A stretch of 64,000 bases of DNA from assembly GCA_013399855.1 (NCBI GenBank), contig VXAY01000172.1, forward strand, positions 2,271,934 to 2,335,933, written 5' to 3'. Shown piece after piece: positions 38,540-49,300 of this stretch. This DNA is from Oxyruncus cristatus (Eukaryota; Chordata; Aves; Passeriformes; Cotingidae). The position numbers and the translations under genes were made by a program. Below the pieces are notes generated by a model. The model did not search any database. It was not told where the DNA came from and saw only the letters and a list, made by a program, of their open reading frames with translations. Each line of letters starts with the position of its first letter. Positions within the stretch are counted from its first letter, which is position 1.

Positions 38540-38584
38540 GTGCGTGCATGCGCGTGTGCGCGCGCACACACACACACACACACA
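38540..38584. repeat. 45-bp alternating purine-pyrimidine tract (GT/GC/CA)
   Basis: The tract alternates purine and pyrimidine without a break. It runs from a TG/CG-rich half, with GCATGC and GCGCGCGC, into a (CA)n run of about ten units. Such tracts favour left-handed Z-DNA and are unstable microsatellites. The embedded open frames on both strands are repeat artefacts. Confidence 0.95.
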
Positions 38585-38967
38585 GAGGGAGGTGCAGGTA
38601 CCTGTGCACACAGTTTTGGGGCACCCTATTAAGGGACATTTCAACAAGGGAGTGAGTTTTCAAGCTGAAGGATTTTATATTGATAAAATCAAGGTGGTTC
38701 ATTTTAATGTCAATATTATGTTAAAATATAATAAAAAGTAAAAGGTCTTGTGATTGAAAGTATTTTTTCTGAAATGCAAGACATTGCATACTTTGCCTTC
38801 CTCCCCAGTGGCGTTTCCGTGAAATGACTGGCAACATTCCACTGGAAAATTTACATCCAGCTGTTGGAAATTTTCTTCCACTCTTTGTTCAATCATGAAC
38901 TCACTTTGTTCACATCATGACAATTATAGATAGCTTATCTGTCTGGAGTCTTAATTAGAAGATTACC

Positions 38968-39010
38968 AATCTAGGGCTTCAACCTTCAACTAATCTAGGG
39001 CTTCAACCTT
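38968..39010. repeat. Short tandem duplication, 24-bp period
   Basis: AATCTAGGGCTTCAACCTT occurs at 38,968 and again at 38,992, separated by CAACT. This looks like a simple local duplication. Confidence 0.9.
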
Positions 39011-39414
39011 TCTGGTTACTGATAGCCTGTGTTTTCTAACCCTTCAGTTAGTCTTTTCAGTCATACAAGCTATGGTTTTCATATATTCTTAAGTAAGCAC
39101 AGACTCTTTAATCCGATCTGGTTTAGTACTAGGATTATGGCTAAAGTGGAAGACAAAATCCAAAAGGTTTGGCAAGGATCACGCCTTAAATGTGCAAAGA
39201 ATCAGCTCCTAACAAGGATCAGACAATTTAGAATTCTGAGGTAATTGCACATAAAACATTTGCTCACTTTGAGAAAAATCAGTGCAGAGTTCTACTCGGA
39301 AAAAGCAAATATTTTTACACAATGAACACACACATACAACATGGATATGGACAATGGTACTACGTTAAACAGACTTGGTGTTATAATTTAATTATCACGT
39401 ATGCTATGTATCAT

Positions 39415-39515
39415 AAACGCATTGGGTTGGAAGGGGCCTTAGAGGTTCTCTAGTTCCAGCCCTAGTTCCTGCCATGGGCAGGGATGCCATTCCCTGTATC
39501 AGGTTTCTCAGCTAT
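39415..39515 (-). mobile_element. CR1 3'-end fragment
   Basis: On the + strand the blocks 'gggttggaaggggccttaga', 'cctgccatgggcagggatgc' and 'ccctgtatcaggtttctcag' are the reverse complement of the CR1 3' UTR next to the terminal repeats. Only about 100 bases remain. Confidence 0.78.
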
Positions 39516-41789
39516 ATATATTTACAGGCTAATAAACACACAAATGTACTTTATCTCATACATACACTTACATAATACTCTATTACTGTACTTGTTTTCC
39601 TAGTAACTGAGACCTTCATGTTCTTTAATGTATTTTTCTTCCTATGGCACTCACGCATAAGTTTCCAGCAGCTTTTAGTTTTAATTGCCAAAGTGGCTTC
39701 ACATCAGTGCAGCGGGAGAAGTTTCTCCTGTGTTTGTTGAAAAGTTTAGAGTTTACGGGATAAAATTTATCCTGTATGTGTCAGTTACTTGTCTTGCTGT
39801 TGGCAAATTTGTTGTCACAATAGGTGACAGTTCTTCCCTTTGACAGGAAAATCTTGATAATCTGTGAATTGTTTGTACATTATGGATTTATCACCATTAC
39901 TTAAGGTCTGGCGTTGAGCTGTAGTCATGTTTGTGTCCTGCTGTGCTCTTCTGCAAAGGGCAGACTTGTGGGATCACATGTACATTCTTCCAGCAGAATT
40001 AATTGCCCAATGGATTCAGTAGAAAGCCTCTGACACATCCAAACTGATCAGTTGCACTCCTTTTATGCAGGGAATGGATAAAGCTATAGCTAATACTGTT
40101 GCAATTACACCACAGGAACAAAATAAAAATAGTTGAATTTTTTAAGTTTGTTCAAGATTTGTCCTTCCTGGTAACATTGAAAAAAAAAAAAAGGAGATTC
40201 TTATGGTGGTGGGCAGGAGTATCTGCTGTTTGAATACAGCTTAGAAATTTTAAACATGTACTTGTGAAAAGCACAAATAGAACTGATTTGATTCAGCATA
40301 GCTCTGCAAAGTCGTGGTTTGGTTCCTTACACATACTTTTCACGCCATCTCTTTGTTGATGTGGAATCATTTTTGTTTTGCTGTGTCCTGAAACTGGTTT
40401 TCCAAATGGAGCACATCATTACTTTAGTAGAAATTATGTGTTTCTTTAGCATTTTGAAAACCAAAAGCTTGGACTAAGAATTCCAGTTGTAGTGTCATAA
40501 CCCTCAAACGTATATTTATTCTTCAGTTCTTCACCCTCAAAACCAGTTTGTCCAATGATACAAAGTTCTGCATCCCATTATGTTAATTGCATACATGAAT
40601 CACAGAAATGTGATGATATGTGAGGTTGTCCAAAAATCTCAGATGACTTTTTAAACATCTTAAAAACTGCATGCTGGATTCTGTATGGGTGGATGTCTGT
40701 GCCCTGGGAAGTTTTGCTGACATTTGACTGGTAGTTCTTTCACATGGGGAATGCTGCCAAAAGTAGGGGGAGAAATAAAAAAAAATGGTGGAGAAGAATA
40801 ACAACTCCAACTACATACTTGATCCCACAGGAATCTTCATCCCTGTGTTCAATACAGTAATTTCATGAGAAAGATGGCCATCGGCACAAATTGTACAGAA
40901 AACTTCAGGGCTGGAACACTTTCTAGGAATGAACAGAAAATCATCAGGGTACATGAGGTAAATGTCAGTGCTGGTACAGAGAAATATATTTTCCATTAAG
41001 CTCTGCCTGACATTTTCTCTTCTAATATCCTTTTTACAGTTGGTTCTGGTCTGGACAAATGTTTGTCATTTGGGACTTGTGTTTTCCAAGATGGCCATTT
41101 TGCTCAAACTGACTTTGCTTTTAAATGCCCCACTTTTAAGTTTTCTTTTTCTAACTGAGGTGAAGAACAAAATCAAGAAAGCATATTGATTTTTCCATAT
41201 GACAAAACATTTCTGAAGGCTGCTAGGCTGAAGGAGATTAATGCTTCCAGGATTTGAATGGTGACTTAAGAGTGGGCAGAAGGATAATATTGGGACCACA
41301 GACATTCCTTCTTACCATCTTGTGAAAATTTTCCTGGGTTTGGCCAGTTCATACGTGTCTGAAAAACCTGTTTGCATGTACTAACATGTTTCCTTAGAGC
41401 TCCAAATGCTAGTGAGACTTTCTGACATAGTAACAGAGTTTTATACACAACCTACATCCTATAAAAGATTAAAATATAAAGTCCATAATATAAGCTATCT
41501 GCTTGGCTGTTTTCTCTGTTAGTCACAGGAGCCATGAATAGCCTGGCTCAGATGTCCTTCTGGGTTCTAAGATCCTTGTGGTAAATGCTGCAGGGCCTTG
41601 TGAAACTCTGCCCACTGTGATGGTCCTTGTGCATGGAGCTTCTGGCAGGCAAGGAGAAGAGCATAGCAGAAGGATGTCCTGGATGGGACAACAACTGCAA
41701 ACCCCTAGGGAAAGAGAGGATGGTACAAGTGCAAGAGAGTTGAGGAAAAGTCATGAAAGGGACAGGAAGGACATGTGGCAGGTCAGACA
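39516..41789. other. Gene-free intergenic sequence
   Basis: I see no coding exon or clear repeat here. It is AT-rich, with an A tract near 40,180-40,192. Confidence 0.6.
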
Positions 41790-42055
41790 GAGGAAGGAAT
41801 AGCACCAGAGGCTCCAACAGCTCCTGTTGACCTGCTGCAACAGGTCCACATCCTTCTTATGTTGGGAGCGCCAGAGCTGGACACTGTATTCTAGGTGTGT
41901 TCTCGTAAGAGCGAAGTAGAGGGGGAGAATCCCCTCCTTTGACCTGTTGGCCACCTTCCTTTTGGTGCAGCCCAGGATACATGTGGCTTTCTGGGCTGCA
42001 AGTGCACCTTGTGAGGTCATGTCCAGCTTCTTGTCAACAAAGCAAGTCCTTGTGA
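41790..42055 (-). mobile_element. CR1 LINE internal fragment (RT C-terminal region)
   Basis: The minus-strand translation contains AAQKATCILGCTKRKVANRS, then EGILPLYFALTRTHLEYSVQ and LWRSQHKKDVDLLQQV. These are diagnostic of the C-terminal part of the CR1 ORF2 reverse transcriptase. The frame degenerates on either side. It lies about 400 bases before an opposite-strand CR1 copy. Confidence 0.87.
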
Positions 42056-42454
42056 ATGTGGCTTCACATGAGAGTGTTCTCTCAGTTTTATGCCCCCAAA
42101 ACTCTAGGAAATTGAGACTACAATTACAGAGTATTGTGGCTAGAAACAGAAGACACAGGATCCCAATCCATGCTCAAATGCCATCTTCCTGGTGCACCAA
42201 GTCAGTCAGAGGTGTAATGGGAGGAACAGAGAGTCTGTGACTGTGCTGCCATGTATTACAGGAGATCTGGAGCAAGCAAAAGTTGCATGTGTAATTCCAA
42301 TGCTGCTATTCCAGTGGCTTTACTTAGTGAGACTTTTTTCAATGTTTTTACAGGGTTGTATGGGCCAAATATATGTGCACACAGGGAAGCCACATGCATG
42401 TGACTGCAGGTACTGGGGGAGCGAAGTTCTGGAGGTGTTCATGGAAGTATTGGT

Positions 42455-42976
42455 GCAGCCTCACCTTGAATATTGTGGCAGTTTTGGGCACCACGGTGTA
42501 AGAAAGATGTTAAACTATTGGAGAGTGTCCAAAGGAGGGCAACGAAGATGGTGAAGGTGCTTGAGGGGAAACCATAGGAGAGGTGGCTGAGGTCACTTGT
42601 TTAGCCTGGAGGAGACTAAGGGCAGACCTCATTGCAGTTACAACTTCCTTGTGAGAGGAAGGGGAGGGGTAGGCACTGATCTCCTCTCTGTGATGACCAG
42701 CGACAGGATCCGAAGGAATGGCCTGAAGTTGTGTCAGGGGAGGTTTAGGTTGGATATTAGGAAAAGGTTCTTCACCCAGAGGGTGGTTGGGCACTGGAAC
42801 AGGCTCCCCAGGGAAGCGGTCACAGCACCAAGGCTGACAGAGTTCAAGAAGCGTTTGGACAGCGCTCTCAGGCATGTGGTGTGACTCTTGGGGCTGTCCT
42901 GCGCAGGGTCAGCGGCTGGACTCGATGATGCTTGTGGGTGCCTTCCAACTCAGGACAGCCTGTGATTGTGAGAAGC
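42455..42976 (+). mobile_element. CR1 LINE 3' end next to the SYT14 promoter
   Basis: The + strand carries the end of CR1 ORF2 and the 3' UTR: 'tattggtgcagcctcacctt', 'gaaggaatggcctgaagttg', 'ggatattaggaaaaggttct' and 'gcactggaacaggctcccca'. It ends in a CR1-like terminus (cttccaactcaggacagcctgtgattg). It belongs to the same general subfamily as the copies at 20,435-21,690 and 62,583-62,992. Its end is only about 45 bases from the start of the CpG island. Confidence 0.93.
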
Positions 42977-43024
42977 ACGGCTTGGCTGACACCAGTGCCC
43001 TCGGAGCCTTGGCTTCTGTTCCAG

Positions 43025-43029
43025 CCAAT
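43025..43029 (+). promoter_or_regulatory. CCAAT box
   Basis: CCAAT in the context AGCCAATCG matches the NF-Y preference and lies 306 bases before the SYT14 start codon, at the upstream edge of the CpG island. Confidence 0.5.
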
Positions 43030-43149
43030 CGATGTTGGAAAGGAAACCCGCGGAACACAACCGCGGAAAGCGCCGGGAGCTTCCCCTGACGGACAGCAGC
43101 GCTTCCGTCCCGCAGCCGCGATGCGCCCGGGACCCCCCTCACCGGGGCC

Positions 43150-43157
43150 GGGCGGGG
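43150..43157 (+). promoter_or_regulatory. GC box (Sp/KLF-type)
   Basis: GGGCGGGG within the CpG island, 178 bases before the start codon as assembled; the intervening n gap makes the true spacing uncertain. Confidence 0.5.
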
Positions 43158-43212
43158 CCGCCGGCGGCGGTAGCGGTGACGCGCCGGGCGCGCTCCGGCC
43201 GCCTCCCCGGCC

Positions 43213-43221
43213 NNNNNNNNN
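43213..43221. other. Assembly gap of nine n in the SYT14 5' region
   Basis: Nine unresolved bases lie within GC-rich, CCTCCC-repeat-like sequence about 115 bases before the SYT14 start codon. The real missing length may differ, which affects the frame relation of upstream ATGs to the SYT14 ATG. Confidence 0.95.
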
Positions 43222-43334
43222 CCCTCCCGCCGCTCCCGCCCCTCCCGCCGCTCCCGCCCGGCATCCGCGGCGCCCGGCAGCGCCTCTGCTGCGTGCGCTC
43301 CCTCCGCTTGGTACGGCCCACCCCGCCGGGGATC

Positions 43335-43347
43335 ATGGCGATTGATG
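43335..43347 (+). CDS. SYT14: SYT14 coding part of exon 1
   Basis: Thirteen coding bases (M-A-I-D plus the first base of Gly) end at a strong donor, GATG|gtaagt. The ATG lies within the CpG island. The 5' UTR upstream is not delimited and contains the n gap. Confidence 0.9.
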
Positions 43348-46300
43348 GTAAGTAGGCCAATAACGGGCTCCTCTCTCTCGCCCCGAACCGCTCCCCTCCC
43401 CCAGCCCCCTCCTCTCCCTCTCCTCCCCCGGGCACGGGCAGGGGGAGGGCTCCCACCGCGGCGGGAGGTGGGGGCGCACCGAAGCGAGTGGTCCCCCAGC
43501 CGGGGAGGGCGGCGGGGGCGCCTCCTCTGCTCCCCGTCCCCCTCGGCCCGGCTGCGGGGGGTGCAGTGCAGGGGCTGTTTGATGCTGGGGGAAAGGTGAG
43601 TGTGGTGCTCCCTCCTGCCGTCTCCGCGCCCAGGAGCCGGGCACGGGTAAATAAATCCTCGGCACGGTGGCCGGCATCCTTCCTCCACCTCCTCCTCTTC
43701 CTCCTCTGCCGCCTCCTCTGCCGCCTCCTGCCCCGGGGATAGCAGGCGTGCGAGGACCCGAGGAGGACGAAGCCATCCATCCCCCCGTGCCTTGAGCCAC
43801 CCTTGCGCTGTCGGGGAGGCGGGGGCGGGCGGTGCAGCCTCCGGGGCCGGGGCTTTGCCGCCCCTGCCCGCCGCCGGGTCCCAGACCCGCACCCGGGCCG
43901 AAAATGTGGGTGTTGGAGGTGCGCAGCCCTTTCCACCCTCCCCGCAGGGACTTTGCCAACTGCTTTAAAACTCGTTGGCCCTCTCCTGGCCCCAGAGTCT
44001 CTGAAAACTGAGTCCCCAGGCGAGGGATGCTCCCCGCCGGTTGCTGGGAGCTAACAGGCTGCACAGGAGCCTGGTGTCCGCAGATCTTTCTAGTCATCAC
44101 TTGGAAACAACAACAACAAAGGAGCGAGATGTTCTAGACACTTGTTGGGTTTGTTTGGAGATGATCATCCTCAAAGGCAAGACTTCTGAGCTTTCCTCTG
44201 AAACCTCCCCTCTCGATTCTGAGAGTAATTTTACACCTCGATAAAAATCCTTAAAAAAAAAAAAAAAAAATCCCAGAACTTTATTTCCAGCCAGAGAAGA
44301 TCCTAAGGTATGCAGCTTCCTCGACTGAGGTGTTTCTGTCTGAAAGCATCCGTTGTTATAACTTAAAGAATCTAGGAAAACAGTGAGGGAGGGGGAAAAA
44401 CAAACTGTTCTCGTTTGTTTCGCATGTGGGATGCTCCTCTGCTGTCAGTTTCCCTGGATTAGTAATTCAGGCATCTGAAAAGAGAAGTTGCACTGCGCAA
44501 GCAGAGCTGCGTGTTCACCCTGTCTTGGAAGCTGTGCACACCAGGAGTCTGAGCCGGCCAGCTTTAAGTTGGCTGGGTTCTTTTCTGCTGAAAAGTCCTC
44601 TTAATATTATCAAGAAGATAGCAAAAAATTTCTGCTGGGTCTGGACTTTTTACATAACTCGAGCTCAGAAAGAAAAAAATTATCAGTCCTTCAGAATCTA
44701 TCTCTGTTTTCATTTTAAGCAGCATTATCCCAGAAATCTGTGGGAATCTGTTAGATCTGAAAATATTCACAGTATGTGAAATTCATGTGTAATATTTTCA
44801 GAGGATTTAGGGTATTACTTTTTAAAAGTTAAAGCAAATAATCACAGATGAATAAAGCAATCTAGCCTTGAAAAGAATGCAACACTTCTCATTATGGCCA
44901 GACTTTAGAAATAGCCCAACTCTTGTAGATACTTATATGAAATATTCAAAATGGGACTTAAGCTCTTGAGAAAATTGGGTGCATAGTTTACAGTTAAATG
45001 CAGAGGCAGGATAAAAAAAAAAAAATCCTATCATGAAAGTGGTCTGCTGGGTCTTCCTGAAGACAGCAAATGCAATGTATTTTTCTATAGTCTGTAGCAG
45101 GCATGCATCTTCCTCTTTGTTTTGAACTGAATAGCTGATTATCTTGATGTTCTCTCCCTCCTGATTGTGCAACAGTACCTTGCCTTGACTGTACTGTTTA
45201 GCAGTACTGTGTCTGGCCAGCAGTGCTTAAAAATATGAGTTTGATTTGGTTAAATACTAAGTCTTGAAGTTGGCATCAAACCATGGGATTTCTAGTCTAA
45301 ACTGTCAAAACACAGAATTTGCATTGTGTCCAAGTAAATTTGTAAATATATTAAGTAAACTTTGCTCAGTTTTAAAGACACAGCATTTGGCCAGATTCTT
45401 TCATTTTATTTGTTTTTTTGGTAGAGGCACAGGAAGTAAGCAAGATTGAAAACTTCTGTTTGAAGAATTAATATAAAATAGTTCAAAACCCATTCAAAGC
45501 AGGACACAGATGTGACGAGTGCACAAAATTAAAAGAGCTCAAGTTAAAATAGGATTTGTTAGCTGCTTTTGGCTGTTCCTAAAAATCTCTAAGTACCATT
45601 TCCTGTGTCACTTTGTCAGTATACCAGCTGACAGTGGTTCTAACAGTGAACCCCAAAGTTTTTGTAAAAGTGAGGCTTTTTTGTATCAAGTGTTTCAGAG
45701 AACCAGGGAGCCACTGGCCATGACCAGTGGCCATTACCCTTTTGGTCAGTGTCAGTGCTTTGTTATGATCACTGACAGACTTCTAGAAGACAAGTATTCT
45801 TCCTGTGATCAGGTTCAAAGCCCTCATCTAGGGATTGCAGGAACAATTACATCTTTTTCTTTAGAAATTTAATGTCATGTTAAAACATGTTCCTTTTGTA
45901 TTTCTTTATAAAGACATCAGGTTACAGTTTGCATGGGTCAGGCAATCTCAGATGTATGAGGAAACAACAGAGAACAACCTAGTTGGAAAAGTTTTGGCAC
46001 AAATGAGGTTGAAGAGTTTTATTTGCAGTTGTTATTTCTGTGTAGTTATCTCCCAAAACAAAATTAATATTAGCTAGGAGCTCTGTTTTATGATGCAAGG
46101 TAATTTATTGCCTAACATTTCCACTTTTTCACAGGGGAAGATTAAATTAATAAATAGAGTATCAGAACAGGAAGGTGACAAATATGGTAGAGAGTAAGAC
46201 CAAACTGAAAGCAATAGTAAGACCAGACTGGTAGGCAGCCTGAGGTTAAAATGCTCCCACCTACAGCTGCCCAGTCCTGGAGTCTTGTGGCAGTTTGCTG

Positions 46301-49300
46301 GGATTGGGGAGAAAGTTGAGGAGTCACTTCTTAGAACCCTTCAGCATCACTGTGGCAATGATCCTTATGGCAGCATTAACTTGATTTCTCTATGCTGCTT
46401 TTCCTCTTTTGAGCAATAGCAAAGCTTTGGCATCTTAAGAGAGGTCTGTTGACTTCAGGTCTGGGTGAGGAGCTGGCAATGGACACCACATTGCATTGCA
46501 TGGAGGAGGGAAAAGAAATGTAAAAGGTCGCAGGTGGGATACTTTATAACCTAAGGCAGAATTTCATATCTTGCATAGCCTCTTGAATCTACTTTTACCA
46601 GATTTTTGGGCTGCACTTGAACATGCTGTAATGTATTACAGGCTATACAAAAGTTTATGTTTCTCAAGGAGGGGAATACATCTAGAGATTAATCTTTTCA
46701 GAATGAGTTAATAATTTTCAAATTTAAACTCTTCCCTGTGGTTTACGTTGTGAGGAGTTTAGTGTTAAGAACTGAGAAGTTGTATTAAAGAGAAGAATGA
46801 GCCAGCCAGATAAGAGGAATCTAGTAGAGAAGAAAGAATTACATCTTGGTGCTGTCATCTGATAAGTTATTGGTAGTGAGACTAATGAACATGGCTTCCC
46901 ATATTTTTCCCCTGTGATCCTTTCAGTTTAACACTTCTTCGTGATGTAGAGGCCAAGGTCCTTGCCATGTATCTAGGTTTCTGATCATTTTGTTCCTGCA
47001 TCTCCTGAGTGTCTCTGAAGTGTCCTGATCTCTTTGATGCTTCTGACAAGATTGTCCCCTTCTCTTTCCTCATCTGCCAGCTGTTTGGTTTGGAGCAGGC
47101 ATCTGCAGCTCTGTGTGCTGTGCAGGGATTTTTTGACCAGTGGGCTGTCCTCATGTTTAATGGGGTCTGTGTTTGCGTTGTATTTGACTGGTGATTATAA
47201 AACACTGAATGTTAAAGGTATTAAGTTCTTAAAACTTTCTGTCAGTTTTTTCTTAAATTAGCCAGCGAATCTGAGACAAAATAGTAAACAATAGAAGGAT
47301 GGGGCAGGAAACGAACCATTTAATTATATAACCCTCATTTCCTTGGGAAACAAAGATAAAAATTACTGGATGAACCTCCTTTTTGTTTGTGGATACAAAA
47401 AGAGAGAGGATTTGAAACACTGCTTCATATAGGTTATGTGAAAACTATGCCTAGTTGCAAATTTCCAGTATCCAGAAAAGGAAACAATGGAGCAGTTAGC
47501 TGCTTACAGTTAGGTAGGAGTATCATGAGTGGCTTGTAGGTTGATTCTGGCTTGGGGAACAGTTTTATCTTGACTTCCTACTTACCTGGGATATTGAGGT
47601 AACACTGCAGCATGTACGAGCAGGGTGTAAGATGACATGGAGATCCTCAAGTTAGTGCTGATCTGAATTGGCAGTAGTGCTTCCGAATCCAAGCTGGTGC
47701 AGCCAGGGCAGGGGTTGAGCAGCAGCATCAGTATTAAATAAAGCCTAAATGTAAGAGGATGTATTTTGTACTTAGGCCCACTTTTAAACACATTAGTTTA
47801 TCGTGTGGTGGATCACATGTCAGGGTATCAGACTTGGTCAGCCACGCAGAATCAGTTTAATGCTTCCTTGTTCTTGTTCATTGTCTGTAGTGGAAAATAT
47901 TCAGTGAATGCCTTGTATTGTCATTGTAAGGATGATTCCCTGAATTACTTGCTGATGAGACTAAAACCTTGTGCCATATGCAACATCACTAATTTCCTGG
48001 TTGGGTTTGTCTCTTACGCCATCATTGCTGCAGTGTTGAATCCACTGAAATAAGGAAAGCCACTAGGTCTCTATCACCTTTCAGATTATAGAGGGGGCTG
48101 CCTTTTTTTTAAAAAAAAAAAAAAAGACATCTAACCTCTAATGCTCTACAGACTTCTTTTTGATAAGTTCCCTGTGGGCTGAGATGAAACTATTATACTT
48201 CATATAAGAACAGGTGATGCATTCAGAGTGAAATTCTTCTTGAATGCTGTTCATTTTTAGTGCTTAGCACTTTTGCAAATTGGAACTCTTGGCGTTCAAG
48301 ATGGGTGTGCAGGAAAGCAAACACACAGCCACTACCTGATTAAAGATGTTGGCTTATATAACTGCCCATCAAAATACAAGAGATCTCTGAGAGCGGAAAG
48401 AGTCTTGCTGTCTTCCAGAGAACTTTCAATTGTTTTAACTGTTAGGTCATATTTTCTCTTCAACCTAATTCACTTATAATTCTTCCAGCTTTTGTAATTA
48501 ATAATGCAAGGGATCCACAGCTGATACAAATTTTTTCCTGAATATTGTCAGGTTGAACTGCCTAAGGCCAAGGGGCTATGTTGTCTGTGAAAGTTGAAGT
48601 GGATTTCAAGTCTTTAGTTAACCCTTGCACCTTCTGATTTTTGCATATTTAACTCTTGGAGGTGGTAGATGTTTTCTGATTTCTGAGTGAATCTGTCTCT
48701 AGAGTGAGAGGGGAAAACTTTGGGAGGATTTTGAAAGTTAGTTTTAAGACAGGAAATGAGTGTTGAGTTTGTGAACTAATAGGTCACATTCTGCAGACAA
48801 GCATAGTCTTCAGAGTGAGAATGGGTAGGTTCAGTATGACTGACACATCTTATTTTGGTTTTGTTGGCTAAAATAAACAGTTTTCCTACTAATTGGAGTC
48901 TTTTAAAATACAAATTCTTTGTAGTAATTTCCCTTTGTATCACAAACTTAATGCATTATCTGAAATATGAGAAATCCAGTTACTGATACTATTTCTGTGA
49001 CTGTATTTTTCTCCATAGACCATAGAATCATTTTAAAAATAGAAATATTTCTCAGCTTACTTTCTGTTTTGAAACTTTGCTCTAGAGTAGTGATTAGTGG
49101 GGGTTAACTAAAAAATGTAAGAATTAGCTAAAAGTCATGCTAATTTTTCATCCTTTTTCTGCTATCAACTTTTGTTGTTGACATCTTCCCTTTTATTGCC
49201 AGAACATTTGATAACAGTGTATGTTGCTTGGTAATGTATATTTAATAATTTTGGCATTTGCAGTGAAGTTCCTTTTGTAGCTGCTGGTTTTCTTTCAGTT

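Larger units (their letters stand above)
43020..44050. promoter_or_regulatory. CpG island covering the SYT14 promoter and first exon
   Basis: This is the only strongly GC- and CpG-rich block in the window, sharply different from its AT-rich flanks. It begins with a CCAAT box (43,025-43,029, in the NF-Y-like context AGCCAATCG) and has a GC box GGGCGGGG at 43,150-43,157. It contains the SYT14 start codon at 43,335 and extends into intron 1. No TATA box is evident, fitting a dispersed CpG-island promoter. The exact transcription start cannot be read from sequence. Long open frames on the minus strand are compositional artefacts. Confidence 0.88.

Noticed and set aside
43090..43110. GGACAGCAGC, resembling half of a REST/NRSF (RE1) site near the neuronal gene SYT14
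   Set aside because: The left half-site (TTCAGCACC-like) is missing at the required spacing.
42909..43892. Long minus-strand open frame (327 codons), and two overlapping ones up to 44,100, in the CpG island
   Set aside because: They read through the n gap and consist of Arg/Gly/Pro/Glu runs caused by GC-rich and CCT-repeat sequence. There is no recognisable domain, and they overlap the SYT14 promoter.
49018..49033. CCATAGAATCAT-like word resembling a CR1 terminal repeat
   Set aside because: No CR1 body on either side; too short to separate from chance.
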